From Streptomyces sp. NBC_00464 (GTDB lineage: Bacteria; Actinomycetota; Actinomycetes; Streptomycetales; Streptomycetaceae), in the NCBI RefSeq assembly GCF_036013915.1, contig NZ_CP107899.1, forward strand, positions 5,146,001 through 5,210,000: a DNA stretch of 64,000 bases. Reading direction: 5' to 3'. The notes beneath the pieces were generated by a model. The model worked only from the letters and a program-made list of their open reading frames with translations, was not told the origin of the DNA and did not search any database. Of this stretch, positions 8,030 through 16,909 are shown piece after piece. How positions within the stretch are numbered: position 1 is the first letter of the stretch; each line of letters begins with the position of its first letter. The translations under genes and the position numbers were made by a program.

Positions 8030-11000
8030 GTGTCGGACGCAGGGGAGCAAGGAAGCGGCGGGCAGCCCCGTGGCTGGGCGCGGAGGCTGAGCGGTTACGC
8101 CTGGCGCTACCGGCGCAACGTGCTGCTGGCGCTCGGTTCGTCGCTCGCCGGAATGGCCGTGATGGCCCTCGTCCCGCTGGTCACCAAGGTGATCATCGAC
8201 GACGTGGTCGTCGGCCACACCCGCTCCCTGGCCGTCTGGACGGGACTGCTGATCGTCGCGGCCGCGCTTGTGTACGTCTCCACCTACATCCGCCGCTACT
8301 ACGGCGGCCGGCTCGCCCTCGACGTCCAGCACGACCTGCGGACCGAGATGTACGGGACGATCACCCGCCTCGACGGCCGGCGCCAGGACGAGCTCTCCAC
8401 CGGCCAGGTCGTCGGCCGCGCCACCAGCGACCTCCAGCTGATCCAGAGCCTGCTGTTCATGCTCCCGATGACCATCGGGAACGTCCTGCTCTTCCTCATC
8501 TCCCTGGTGATCATGGCGTGGCTCTCGCCGCTGCTCACCCTCGTCGCCATCGCCGTCGCCCCCGCCCTCTGGTTCATCGCCCGCCGCTCCCGCACCCGCC
8601 TCTTCCCCGCCACCTGGTACGCCCAGTCGCAGGCCGCGGCCGTCGCCGGAGTCGTCGACGGAGCCGTCTCCGGCGTCCGTGTCGTCAAGGGCTTCGGGCA
8701 GGAGGACCAGGAGACCGGCAAGCTGCGCGAGGTCGGGCGCCGGCTCTTCGCCGGCCGGCTGCGCACCGTACGGCTGAACTCCCGCTACACCCCCGCCCTC
8801 CAGGCCGTCCCCGCCCTCGGCCAGGTCGCGATGCTGGCCCTCGGCGGCTGGCTCGCCACCCGCGGCGAGATCACCCTCGGCACCTTCGTGGCGTTCTCCA
8901 CCTACCTCGCCCAGCTCGTCGGCCCGGTCCGGATGCTCGCCATGGTCCTCACCGTCGGCCAGCAGGCCCGCGCCGGTGTGGAGCGCGTACTGGAACTGAT
9001 CGACACCGAGCCGTCCCTCCAGGACGGCACCAAGGAGCTCCCGGCCGACATCCCGGTCGGCGTCGAGTTCGAGGACGTACGGTTCGGCTACGACAAGGAC
9101 CGCCCCGTCCTCGACGGCTTCTCGCTGACCATCGAACCCGGCGAGACCGTCGCCGTCGTCGGCGCGTCCGGCAGCGGCAAGTCCACCGTCTCGCTGCTGC
9201 TGCCCCGGTTCTACGACGTGACGCACGGCGCCGTCCTCGTCGGCGGACACGACGTCCGCGAACTGACCCTCGACTCGCTGCGGGCCGCCATCGGACTCGT
9301 ACCGGAGGACAGCTTCCTGTTCTCCGACACCATCCGCGCCAACATCGCCTACGGCCTCCCCGGCGCCACCGACGAACAGATCGAGCAGGCAGCCCGCGCC
9401 GCCCAGGCCGACCGGTTCATCGCCGAGCTGCCCGACGGCTACGACACCACGGTCGGCGAGCACGGGCTCACCCTCTCCGGCGGCCAGCGCCAGCGCGTCG
9501 CGCTCGCCCGCGCCATCCTCACCGACCCCAGGCTGCTCCTCCTCGACGACGCCACCTCCGCCGTCGACGCCCGCGTCGAGCACGAGATCCACGAGGCGCT
9601 GCGCCAGGTCATGGCAGGCCGCACGACCCTGCTGATCGCTCACCGCCGCTCCACCCTGAACCTCGCCGACCGGATCGCCGTCCTGGAGAACGGCCGGCTC
9701 GCCGACATCGGCACCCACGAGGAGCTGGAGCGCCGCTCCGCGCTCTACCGGCGCCTGCTCACCGACCCGGACGAGCTGGGCGCCACCTCGCCCGGCCACC
9801 AGCTGACCAAGGCCGCCCCGGACCCCGCCGACGACCGTGCGCTCCAGGAGGAGATCGACGCCGAGTTCGACGCCGAGCGCGGCATCACCCCCGAGCTGTG
9901 GGTCCGCAAGGAGGGGGCACGCGAGACCGACGCGGCCGGCACCCCCGCCACCCCCGAGCTCCTCGCCCAGGTCGAGGCCCTGCCCCCGGCGACCGACACC
10001 CCGGACATCGACGAGGCCCGCGCCGTGCATGCCGAGGAGTCCTACGGGCTCCGCAGGCTGCTGCGCGGCTTCGGGCTGCCGCTGCTGGTCAGCCTGGCGC
10101 TGGTGGCCGTGGATGCCGGAGCGGGCCTGCTCCTGCCGGTACTGATCAGGAACGGCATCGACGAGGGCGTCACCCAGCTCGCGCTCGGCGCGGTCTGGAC
10201 CGCCTCCGCCTTCGGCCTCGTCGTCGTACTCGTGCAGTGGGCGGCCCAGGTCGGCGAGACCCGGATGACGGGCCGCACCGGCGAGCGGGTGCTCTACTCC
10301 CTGCGGCTGAAGATCTTCGCGCAGCTCCAGCGCCTCGGCCTGGACTACTACGAGCGCGAGCTGACCGGCCGGATCATGACCCGGATGACGACCGACGTGG
10401 ACGCCCTGTCCACGTTCCTCCAGACCGGCCTGGTCACGGCCTTCGTCTCCGTCGTCACCTTCTTCGGCATCATGGTCGCGCTGCTGGTCCTCGACGTGGA
10501 GCTGGCCCTGGTCGTGTTCGCGACGCTGCCGCTGCTCGTCGTCGGTACGTTCTTCTTCCGCCGCAAGAGCGTCAAGGCGTACGAGCTGGCCCGTGAGCGC
10601 ATCGGCGTCGTCAACGCCGACCTCCAGGAGTCCGTCTCCGGCCTCCGGATCGTGCAGGCCTTCCGCCGCGAGCGGGACGGCGCCGAGCGGTTCGCCGCGC
10701 GCAGCGACCACTACCGCGAGGCCCGGGTCCGCGGCCAGTGGCTGATCTCGGTGTACTTCCCGTTCGTCCAGCTGCTGTCGGCGGTGGCCGCCGCCGCCGT
10801 GCTGATCGTCGGCGCGGGCCGGGTCGACAACGGCACGCTCACCACGGGTGCGCTGGTCGCCTACCTGCTCTACATCGACCTGTTCTTCGCGCCGGTGCAG
10901 CAGCTCTCGCAGGTCTTCGACGGCTACCAGCAGGCCACCGTCTCCCTCGGCCGTATCCAGGAACTCCTCCAGGAACCGGCCTCCACCGCCGACCGCGACG

Positions 11001-11770
11001 AACCGCTGGACGTGAAGTCGCTGCGCGGCGAGATCGCGTTCGAGGACGTGTCCTTCGCGTACAGCGGCGAGGAGGCCGCGCTCACCGGCATCGACCTGCA
11101 CATCCCGGCCGGTCAGACGGTCGCGTTCGTCGGCGAGACCGGCGCGGGCAAGTCCACCCTCGTCAAGCTCGTCGCCCGCTTCTACGATCCGACGGGCGGC
11201 CGGGTCACCGCGGACGGCACCGACCTGCGCGCGCTGAACATGACCGCGTACCGGCACCGGCTCGGGGTCGTACCGCAGGAGGCGTACCTCTTCGCCGGCA
11301 CGGTCCGTGACGCCATCGCGTACGGGCGGCCGGAGGCCACCGACGCCGAGGTGGAGGCGGCGGCCCGGGCGGTCGGCGCGCACGACATGATCGCCACCCT
11401 GGAGGACGGCTACCTCCACACGGTCGCCGAACGGGGCCGCAACCTCTCGGCCGGCCAGCGCCAGCTGATCGCGCTCGCCCGCGCCGAGCTCGTCGACCCG
11501 GACATCCTGCTGCTCGACGAGGCCACCGCGTCCCTGGACCTCGCCAGCGAGGCCCTGGTCAACCAGGCGACCGACCGCATCGCGGGCCGGCGCACCACCC
11601 TCGTCGTCGCCCACCGTCTCACCACCGCCGCCCGCGCCGACCGGGTCGTGGTGATGGACCACGGCCGGGTCGTCGAGGACGGCACCCACGACGAACTCCT
11701 CGCCCTGGACGGGCGCTACGCGGTGCTGTGGCGCACCTTCATAGGGGAGGACGAGCCCGCGGGGGTGTGA
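8030..11770 (+). CDS. Single-chain ABC exporter with two TMD-NBD halves
   Basis: A 1246-residue fusion of two half-exporters (TMD-NBD-TMD-NBD). Each TMD has six predicted helices of the ABC_membrane type. NBD1 has Walker [10 protein letters not shown] (about residue 377), signature LSGGQ and Walker B ending LLLLDDAT. NBD2 has GETGAGKST (about 1034), signature LSAGQ and LLLDEAT. The catalytic Glu is thus Asp in NBD1, and the composite site it forms with NBD2 also has the LSAGQ signature. This asymmetry is typical of heterodimeric exporters such as BmrCD or TM287/288, which are normally two polypeptides. GTG 8030 has GGGAGG six bases upstream; ATG 7967 upstream lacks one. A charged linker (about 590-680) joins the halves. 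The substrate, a drug or lipid, is unknown. Confidence 0.9.
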   Translation: MSDAGEQGSGGQPRGWARRLSGYAWRYRRNVLLALGSSLAGMAVMALVPLVTKVIIDDVVVGHTRSLAVWTGLLIVAAALVYVSTYIRRYYGGRLALDVQHDLRTEMYGTITRLDGRRQDELSTGQVVGRATSDLQLIQSLLFMLPMTIGNVLLFLISLVIMAWLSPLLTLVAIAVAPALWFIARRSRTRLFPATWYAQSQAAAVAGVVDGAVSGVRVVKGFGQEDQETGKLREVGRRLFAGRLRTVRLNSRYTPALQAVPALGQVAMLALGGWLATRGEITLGTFVAFSTYLAQLVGPVRMLAMVLTVGQQARAGVERVLELIDTEPSLQDGTKELPADIPVGVEFEDVRFGYDKDRPVLDGFSLTIEPGETVAVVGASGSGKSTVSLLLPRFYDVTHGAVLVGGHDVRELTLDSLRAAIGLVPEDSFLFSDTIRANIAYGLPGATDEQIEQAARAAQADRFIAELPDGYDTTVGEHGLTLSGGQRQRVALARAILTDPRLLLLDDATSAVDARVEHEIHEALRQVMAGRTTLLIAHRRSTLNLADRIAVLENGRLADIGTHEELERRSALYRRLLTDPDELGATSPGHQLTKAAPDPADDRALQEEIDAEFDAERGITPELWVRKEGARETDAAGTPATPELLAQVEALPPATDTPDIDEARAVHAEESYGLRRLLRGFGLPLLVSLALVAVDAGAGLLLPVLIRNGIDEGVTQLALGAVWTASAFGLVVVLVQWAAQVGETRMTGRTGERVLYSLRLKIFAQLQRLGLDYYERELTGRIMTRMTTDVDALSTFLQTGLVTAFVSVVTFFGIMVALLVLDVELALVVFATLPLLVVGTFFFRRKSVKAYELARERIGVVNADLQESVSGLRIVQAFRRERDGAERFAARSDHYREARVRGQWLISVYFPFVQLLSAVAAAAVLIVGAGRVDNGTLTTGALVAYLLYIDLFFAPVQQLSQVFDGYQQATVSLGRIQELLQEPASTADRDEPLDVKSLRGEIAFEDVSFAYSGEEAALTGIDLHIPAGQTVAFVGETGAGKSTLVKLVARFYDPTGGRVTADGTDLRALNMTAYRHRLGVVPQEAYLFAGTVRDAIAYGRPEATDAEVEAAARAVGAHDMIATLEDGYLHTVAERGRNLSAGQRQLIALARAELVDPDILLLDEATASLDLASEALVNQATDRIAGRRTTLVVAHRLTTAARADRVVVMDHGRVVEDGTHDELLALDGRYAVLWRTFIGEDEPAGV

Positions 11771-11784
11771 CGGGTCACCCCGGT

Positions 11785-12248
11785 GCGGTTGTCCGGGGCG
11801 GGGGTTCCGTCCTCAATCGCCGGACGGGCTTGGTGCGGGTGCCCCGCGGGCGTTGCGCCGTTGCCCGGTGGGTGGGGGTCCGGGGCCCCTCCGGGGCGTC
11901 TCCTCGGACGACGAACGTTCCGCGGGTACGCGATGGACCCGGGTCGATGTTCGTCGTCCTGCGGGGACTCCCCTGCACGGCCCCGGACCCGGCCGTCGTG
12001 CGTCTGCGGCAGTCATCAGGGCCGGTGTGCAGACGCAGGTGATGCAGGGTGGGGGCGTGCAGGGGAGTCCCCGCAGAAAATGGCGTACGACCCGGGTGTC
12101 TGTTCGTTGTCGGGTGCACACGCCATTTTTGAGGAGTCTCCCCGGAGGGCCCCCACCCCCACCCACCGGGCAGGGGCGCACCCCGCGGGGGACCCGCACC
12201 CAAGCCCGTCCGGCGTTTGAGGACGGAACCCTCGCCCCGGACAACCGC
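11785..12248. repeat. ~460-bp imperfect palindrome filling an intergenic region
   Basis: The left arm, starting GCGGTTGTCCGGGGCG (11785), is matched in reverse complement by the right arm ending at 12248. Both arms carry GTTCCGTCCTCAA(A/T)CGCCGG, the CGGACGGGCTTG block, the CCCGGTGGGTGGGGG block, and GCGGGGACTCCCCTGCA. The centre (12000-12036) is a stem of GCGTCTGC and GCAGACGC. Nested hairpins occur in each arm: ACGACGAAC/GTTCGTCGT at 11930-11957, and AAAATGGCGT/ACGCCATTTT at 12077-12129. CCTCAAACGCCGGACGGGCT-like sequence is, from memory, a common intergenic repeat in Streptomyces. The element begins 14 nt after the exporter's stop codon. I see no coding sequence in it. Confidence 0.85.
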
Positions 12249-12346
12249 AACGGCAACCGCAACCGCCAAAGGGGGCCCCGCGTCGTACGCAGATACACGT
12301 GTGTGCGCTCATGTGTCGGGTAGGGGCGTGGACGTTCGATGAGGCG

Positions 12347-12775
12347 ATGGGGCTGCTGGTGACCAGAGGAACCGAAAGACACGGCGGGCGCATACGGCGC
12401 GGGGTCCCGTGCCGCCTGCTCGCCCTCGTCCTGACGACGGCCCTCGGGCTCGTCGTCGGCGGTGTGGAGGCGAGCAGTGCCGATGCCGCCTCGGTGTGTG
12501 CCGGACGGCCCGCGAAGACGGTGAAGTTCTCGACGGGAGAGCTCCGCGTCTACCGGACCCGCGACTACGCCTGCGCCACCGCCGTCGCGGCCAAGCCGGG
12601 CAAGCGCCGGCGGATGTCCGTACAGATCCAGGCCCGCGGCGGCCGGCCCGTCGTCGACAGCGGCTCCTTCACACAGCAGGCCGGACCGGTGACCGTCCAC
12701 GCGCTGAACCGCTGTGTCCGGGCCTCGGGCACGATCTCCGGGAAGACGGGCACCACGGCCTGGATCCTGTGCTGA
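12347..12775 (+). CDS. Small secreted protein, function unknown
   Basis: About 142 residues. A basic N-terminus (RIRRGVPCR) is followed by a hydrophobic run LLALVLTTALGLVVGG and a likely signal peptidase site near SSADAA-SVC, giving a mature domain of roughly 95 residues with four cysteines (two probable disulphides) and a predicted beta-rich sequence. I do not recognise the family; such proteins are common in Streptomyces exoproteomes. The start is uncertain: ATG 12347 has only a close GAGG, and GTG 12299, ATG 12311 or GTG 12359 are in the same frame. It lies just downstream of the large palindrome and upstream of an exported peptidase. Confidence 0.6.
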   Translation: MGLLVTRGTERHGGRIRRGVPCRLLALVLTTALGLVVGGVEASSADAASVCAGRPAKTVKFSTGELRVYRTRDYACATAVAAKPGKRRRMSVQIQARGGRPVVDSGSFTQQAGPVTVHALNRCVRASGTISGKTGTTAWILC

Positions 12776-12873
12776 CCGGGCGACACGAGCGCATGCCCGG
12801 GCAACAGGGTCTGGCGGTACGGGTATCGCCCCGCTAGGTTCGCGACGTCTGTTGTGAATCATGGGGAGGGTGA

Positions 12874-14349
12874 ATGCGTAAGGCGCTCAGAGGGTTCCTG
12901 CCGCTTGCGGTGCTCATCGGCACAGTGAGCGCGACGGGGGCCCCGGCCGGTGCGGCCACCGCCGCAGAACCGGTCGCGGTCCGTTCCGCCGTCAGTGACA
13001 GCGGTACGAGCACGGACATCAAGGACCGCATCCTGGCCATCCCGGGCATGAGTCTCATCGAGGAGAAGCCGGCCGCCGGATACCGCTACTTCGTTCTCAA
13101 CTACACCCAGCCGGTCGACCACCGGCACCCGTCCAAGGGCACGTTCCAGCAGCGCATCACCCTGCTGCACAAGGACACCTCACGCCCGACGGTCTTCTAC
13201 ACCAGCGGCTACAACGTCTCCACCAACCCCAGCCGCTCGGAGCCGACCAGGATCGTCGACGGCAACCAGGTCTCGCTGGAGTACCGGTTCTTCACCCCGT
13301 CGCGTCCCTCGCCCGCCGACTGGTCCAAGCTCGACATCTGGCAGGCCGCCAGTGACCAGCACCGGGTCTTCACCGCGCTGAAGCAGATCTACTCCAAGAA
13401 CTGGCTGACCACCGGCGGTTCCAAGGGCGGCATGACCGCCACGTACTTCGAGCGCTTCTACCCGAAGGACATGGACGGCGTCGTCGCCTACGTCGCGCCC
13501 AACGACGTGGTCAACAAGGAGGACTCGGCGTACGACCGGTTCTTCGCCGGCGTCGGCACCAAGGAGTGCCGCACCAGGCTGGAGGGCGTGCAGCGCGAGG
13601 CGCTGGTCCGCCGGGAGCCGCTGGAGGAGAAGTACGAGCAGTACGCCGCCGACAACGGCTACACCTTCACCACCGTCGGCACCCTCGACAAGGCCTACGA
13701 GGCCGTGGTCATGGACTACATCTGGGCGTACTGGCAGTACAGCCTGCTCGCCGACTGCGACACCATTCCGGCCGACGCCGCGAGCGCCACCGACCAGGCG
13801 ATCTGGGACTCGATCGACTCGATCTCCGGCTTCTCCGCCTACGCGGACCAGGGCCTGGCGAACTACACGCCGTACTACTACCAGGCGGGTACCCAGCTCG
13901 GCTCGCCCGACATCAAGCAGCCCTGGCTCGGCAAGCTGAGCCGGTACGGCTACCAGCCGCCGCGCAACTTCGTGCCGAGCTCCATCCCGATGAAGTTCCA
14001 GCCCTCGGTGATGCGCGACGTCGACACCTGGGTGAAGAACCACGCCAGCCACATGCTGTACGTGTACGGGGAGAACGACCCGTGGGGTGCCGAGCGCTTC
14101 CGGCTCGGCAAGGGCGCCCGTGACAGCTATGTCTTCACGGTGCCCGGCGGCAACCACGGCTCGAACGTCGCCGGTCTGGCTCCGGCGGAGAACGCCACCG
14201 CCACCGCGGCGATCCTGCGCTGGGCGGGCGTCGCCCCGGCCGCCGTCCAGGCGGACCCGGAGAAGGCGAAGCCGCTCGCGAAGTTCGACGCGCGGCTCGA
14301 CAAGAAGGACCTGACGACCGAGCACCGGCTCGGCGTCCGACGTCCGTAA
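12874..14349 (+). CDS. Secreted S37/S28-type serine aminopeptidase
   Basis: A 491-residue exported alpha/beta-hydrolase peptidase resembling the Streptomyces prolyl tri/tetrapeptidyl aminopeptidases (MEROPS S37; often annotated S28). There is an N-terminal signal peptide (MRKALRGFLPLAVLIGTVSATGAPAG region) and the catalytic triad is visible: Ser in GGSKGGMTA, Asp in YGENDPWG and His in GGNHGSN. ATG 12874 has GGGAGG just upstream. The family removes short N-terminal peptides from secreted proteins, often around Pro, and works with extracellular proteases. No operon partner; the following gene is on the other strand. Confidence 0.85.
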   Translation: MRKALRGFLPLAVLIGTVSATGAPAGAATAAEPVAVRSAVSDSGTSTDIKDRILAIPGMSLIEEKPAAGYRYFVLNYTQPVDHRHPSKGTFQQRITLLHKDTSRPTVFYTSGYNVSTNPSRSEPTRIVDGNQVSLEYRFFTPSRPSPADWSKLDIWQAASDQHRVFTALKQIYSKNWLTTGGSKGGMTATYFERFYPKDMDGVVAYVAPNDVVNKEDSAYDRFFAGVGTKECRTRLEGVQREALVRREPLEEKYEQYAADNGYTFTTVGTLDKAYEAVVMDYIWAYWQYSLLADCDTIPADAASATDQAIWDSIDSISGFSAYADQGLANYTPYYYQAGTQLGSPDIKQPWLGKLSRYGYQPPRNFVPSSIPMKFQPSVMRDVDTWVKNHASHMLYVYGENDPWGAERFRLGKGARDSYVFTVPGGNHGSNVAGLAPAENATATAAILRWAGVAPAAVQADPEKAKPLAKFDARLDKKDLTTEHRLGVRRP

Positions 14350-14387
14350 CGCGTGACGGGACCCGCGCCGGTGGCTGCCGGCGCGGG

Positions 14388-14765
14388 TCAGGCCGCGGTA
14401 CGCAGCCTGGTGAGCGCGATCGCCTGGCTGCCGGCGAACAGCGCGATATCGACGGCGACGGTCAGGATCACCAGCACCGCGAGCACGGGGACGGCGGCCA
14501 CCGCCAGCGCGCCGACGAGCACGGTCGCCGCGATGTTGGCGGTCAACACGATCCGCAGGGCGACCGGTTGCGGCAGCTTCGCCCGCATCCACTCCACCAG
14601 ACCCGCCCACAGGACGACGGCGGCCCCGACGGCGACGATCAGCGGCAGGGGCAGCGGGACGGCGGACTCGGTCGCGGGTGCGGTGAGGGCCACGAGGGAC
14701 CCCAGGACCAGGCAGTACAGAGCATCGAGCCGGAGGCTGAGCATCCCGAGCCGCTGTGACTTCAT
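14388..14765 (-). CDS. Small integral membrane protein, function unknown
   Basis: A 125-residue protein with four hydrophobic segments (LDALYCLVLGSLVALTA, LIVAVGAAVVLWAGLVEWM, a third around IVLTANIAATVLVGALAV and a fourth LVILTVAVDIALFAGSQAIAL). No catalytic motif is seen. ATG 14765 is chosen because a TACACT box ends 7 nt before it and no ribosome-binding site exists, which suggests a leaderless mRNA. It sits tail-to-tail with the secreted aminopeptidase gene. It resembles unnamed Streptomyces membrane proteins of similar length. Confidence 0.65.
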   Translation of the reverse strand: MKSQRLGMLSLRLDALYCLVLGSLVALTAPATESAVPLPLPLIVAVGAAVVLWAGLVEWMRAKLPQPVALRIVLTANIAATVLVGALAVAAVPVLAVLVILTVAVDIALFAGSQAIALTRLRTAA

Positions 14766-14772
14766 GCCGTCG

Positions 14773-14778
14773 AGTGTA
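14773..14778 (-). promoter_or_regulatory. -10 box of probable leaderless promoter
   Basis: TACACT on the minus strand with 7 nt before the ATG at 14765. This spacing places transcription start on the A of the start codon. Confidence 0.45.
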
Positions 14779-14849
14779 GGGACGCCGGGCGGACGCGACA
14801 ACGGTGGCGGTCGCGCACACCACGCACGACCGCCACCGGCCCCGCCCCG

Positions 14850-16712
14850 TTAGTACGTCAGCCCGTAACCCACCGGGTACAGCACCTGCGCGGGATCGTC
14901 CGCGCGCTGCACCGGCACCGGGAGCTTCCCCTCCGGCTCGGCCCGGCCCGCGATCACCCGGGCGGCCGCCCGCAGTTCGACGTCGGTCCAGGAGTACGAG
15001 GCCAGGCTCGCCGCGTATCCGGTCCCGGCCAGCTGGGCGATGTCGTACGGATTGCGGATGGCGACCGTGATCACCGGGACACCGGTCGCGGCCAGCTCCC
15101 TCACCAGGGTCCGCTGCGCACTGGTCGCCGTGACGTTGTACGTCCCCACGACCACCGCGTCCTTGCCCTGGGCGGCCGCCACCGCCGCGTCGATGCTCGC
15201 CCGGGTCGGAGCGGTACCGGTGGACAGGGCCGTGGCCGTGTACCCCAGCCCGTTGAACTCCTGGGCCAGGGTGGTGGTCGGCGGGCCCGTCGTGCCCGAG
15301 GGGGAGGCCGGGTCGGCGCCGACCACGAGCAGGTTCTTGTGCGAGCGGCGCGAGAGCGGCAGCAGCGCACCGGGGTTGTCCAGCAGCGTGGTGGTGTGCT
15401 CCGCGATGCGGTCGGCCGCGGCGAGGTGCGAGCGGGTGCCGACGGTACGGTCCACGCCCCGGTGGCTGACGAACGGGTCGTCGAACAGGCCCAGCTTCGT
15501 CTTCAGGCGCAGGATGCGCAGGATCGATTCGTCGAGCCGGGCCTCGCTGACCTCGCCGTTCTTGACGGCCGCCAGGAGGGCGTTCCAGGACACGTCCAGG
15601 CTCGGCGGGTTGAGCAGCTGATCGACGCCCGCCTGCAGGGCCAGCACCGGCACCCGCTCGTCGCCGTACTTGGTCCGCACGCCTTCCATGCCGAGAGAGT
15701 CGGTGACCACGACGCCGTCGTAGCCCAGCTCCTCGCGCAGGATGCCGGTGAGGATGGGCCTGGACAGCGTCGCCGGGTCCTCGGCCGGGTCGAGCGCGGG
15801 CACCACGATGTGCGCCGTCATGATCGAGTCGATGCCCGCGGCGATCGCGGCCCGGAACGGCGGCTCGTCCAGCTCGGCCCACTGCTCACGGGTGTGGGTG
15901 ATCACCGGCAGACCGGTGTGGCTGTCGGTGCTGGTGTCACCGTGACCCGGGAAGTGCTTGGCCGTGGAGGCGATCCCGGCGCTCTGGTACCCCTTCACCT
16001 GGGCGGCGACCATCCCGGCCACGGACTGCGGGTCGGAGCCGAAGGAACGCACGCCGATCACCGGGTTGGCCGGATTGACGTTGACGTCCGCGTCCGGGGC
16101 GTAGTTCTGGCAGATGCCGATCGCCGCGAGCTCGGCGCCCGCGATCTGCCCGGCCTGCCGCGCGTCGGACCGCGAACCGCCCGCGCCCAGCGCCATCGCG
16201 CCCGGCATCAGTGTGGCGGGCTCGCCGACCCGGCAGACGATGCCGTGCTCCTGGTCGGTGGAGATGAGGAGCGGCAGGGAGTTCGGCCCCGCCAGACCGG
16301 CCCGCTGGATGCCGTTGGAGAGATCGGCGATCTGGTGCGGGTCACGGGTGTTGTGCGCCCACGCGAAGTAGATGATGCCGCCCACGTGGTACTTGGCGAT
16401 CATCTCCGCGGCGGTGCGCACCCCGATCTCGGCGAGGTTGGCGTCGATGTCCGCCTGGTCGGGCTCGGTCGCGGAGTGCCCGTAGACCCGCATGACGAAG
16501 AGCTGGCCGACCTTCTCCTCCAGGCTCATCCGGGAGATGAGCCGCTTCAGCCGCCGGGTGGTGGCGGCGGAGGTGTGGCCGTGGCTGTTGCTGCTGCTTG
16601 CGGACTTCTGGGCGGCGACGGCGCCGGGGGCGACTGCCATACCCGCAGCCGCCGCGACAGCGGTTGCTGCGGTGGCGGTGAGGAGGGTGCGTCTGGAGGT
16701 GCGGTCGTGCAC
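14850..16712 (-). CDS. Exported glycoside hydrolase family 3, beta-N-acetylglucosaminidase (NagZ)-like
   Basis: A 620-residue enzyme with a twin-arginine signal (RTSRRTLLTATAAT...). The GH3 N-terminal barrel carries the NagZ signature KHFPGHGDTSTDSHTGLP, whose His-Asp dyad acts as acid/base, and the nucleophile Asp in VVTDSLGMEGV. A C-terminal GH3_C domain follows (from about residue 410). Such enzymes release N-acetylglucosamine from chitin or peptidoglycan fragments; Tat export implies action outside the cell. The GTG at 16712 has AAGGAG six bases upstream; the open frame extends upstream through a 15-bp repeat array but without coding character. It is transcribed away from the LysR gene behind it. 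Confidence 0.87.
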   Translation of the reverse strand: MHDRTSRRTLLTATAATAVAAAAGMAVAPGAVAAQKSASSSNSHGHTSAATTRRLKRLISRMSLEEKVGQLFVMRVYGHSATEPDQADIDANLAEIGVRTAAEMIAKYHVGGIIYFAWAHNTRDPHQIADLSNGIQRAGLAGPNSLPLLISTDQEHGIVCRVGEPATLMPGAMALGAGGSRSDARQAGQIAGAELAAIGICQNYAPDADVNVNPANPVIGVRSFGSDPQSVAGMVAAQVKGYQSAGIASTAKHFPGHGDTSTDSHTGLPVITHTREQWAELDEPPFRAAIAAGIDSIMTAHIVVPALDPAEDPATLSRPILTGILREELGYDGVVVTDSLGMEGVRTKYGDERVPVLALQAGVDQLLNPPSLDVSWNALLAAVKNGEVSEARLDESILRILRLKTKLGLFDDPFVSHRGVDRTVGTRSHLAAADRIAEHTTTLLDNPGALLPLSRRSHKNLLVVGADPASPSGTTGPPTTTLAQEFNGLGYTATALSTGTAPTRASIDAAVAAAQGKDAVVVGTYNVTATSAQRTLVRELAATGVPVITVAIRNPYDIAQLAGTGYAASLASYSWTDVELRAAARVIAGRAEPEGKLPVPVQRADDPAQVLYPVGYGLTY

Positions 16713-16748
16713 GTGAGCTCCTTCGGCCGTACTCGGTGACGAGGGGGT

Positions 16749-16808
16749 GGTGAAAGAAAACGCGGTGAAAGCGACTGCGGTGGAAGAATCCGTGGTGAAA
16801 GAAACTGC
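16749..16808. repeat. Four tandem 15-bp direct repeats upstream of the GH3 gene
   Basis: Units GGTGAAAGAAAACGC, GGTGAAAGCGACTGC, GGTGGAAGAATCCGT and GGTGAAAGAAACTGC follow each other without gaps. They lie 37-96 nt upstream of the GTG start of the NagZ-like gene, in its promoter or leader. The sequence is clearly AT-richer than its surroundings. The repeats may be binding sites for a regulator or a slipped-strand expansion. Confidence 0.75.
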
Positions 16809-16909
16809 CAAGGATCACGGATATCCAGAAAATAACTTCCGGTCAAGGGTGCGGACCGTTTTGAGCGAGTCTCCGCGCACCCTGATCCACTCCCGGCGCC
16901 GTCCTGCGC

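Noticed and set aside
7934..11689. A 1251-codon open frame on the minus strand opposite the ABC exporter
   Set aside because: Its protein is low-complexity and rich in Gly/Asp/Val, with no domain. It is the mirror of strong third-position GC bias in the exporter gene.
11770..12300. Several open frames inside the large palindrome
   Set aside because: They exist on both strands because the sequence is symmetric and GC-rich; the translations have no domain or codon signal.
16749..16811. Start of the GH3 gene at TTG 16811, including the 15-bp repeats as coding sequence
   Set aside because: There is no ribosome-binding site, the residues are Thr/Phe/Ser repeats, and GTG 16712 has AAGGAG directly followed by a proper twin-arginine signal.
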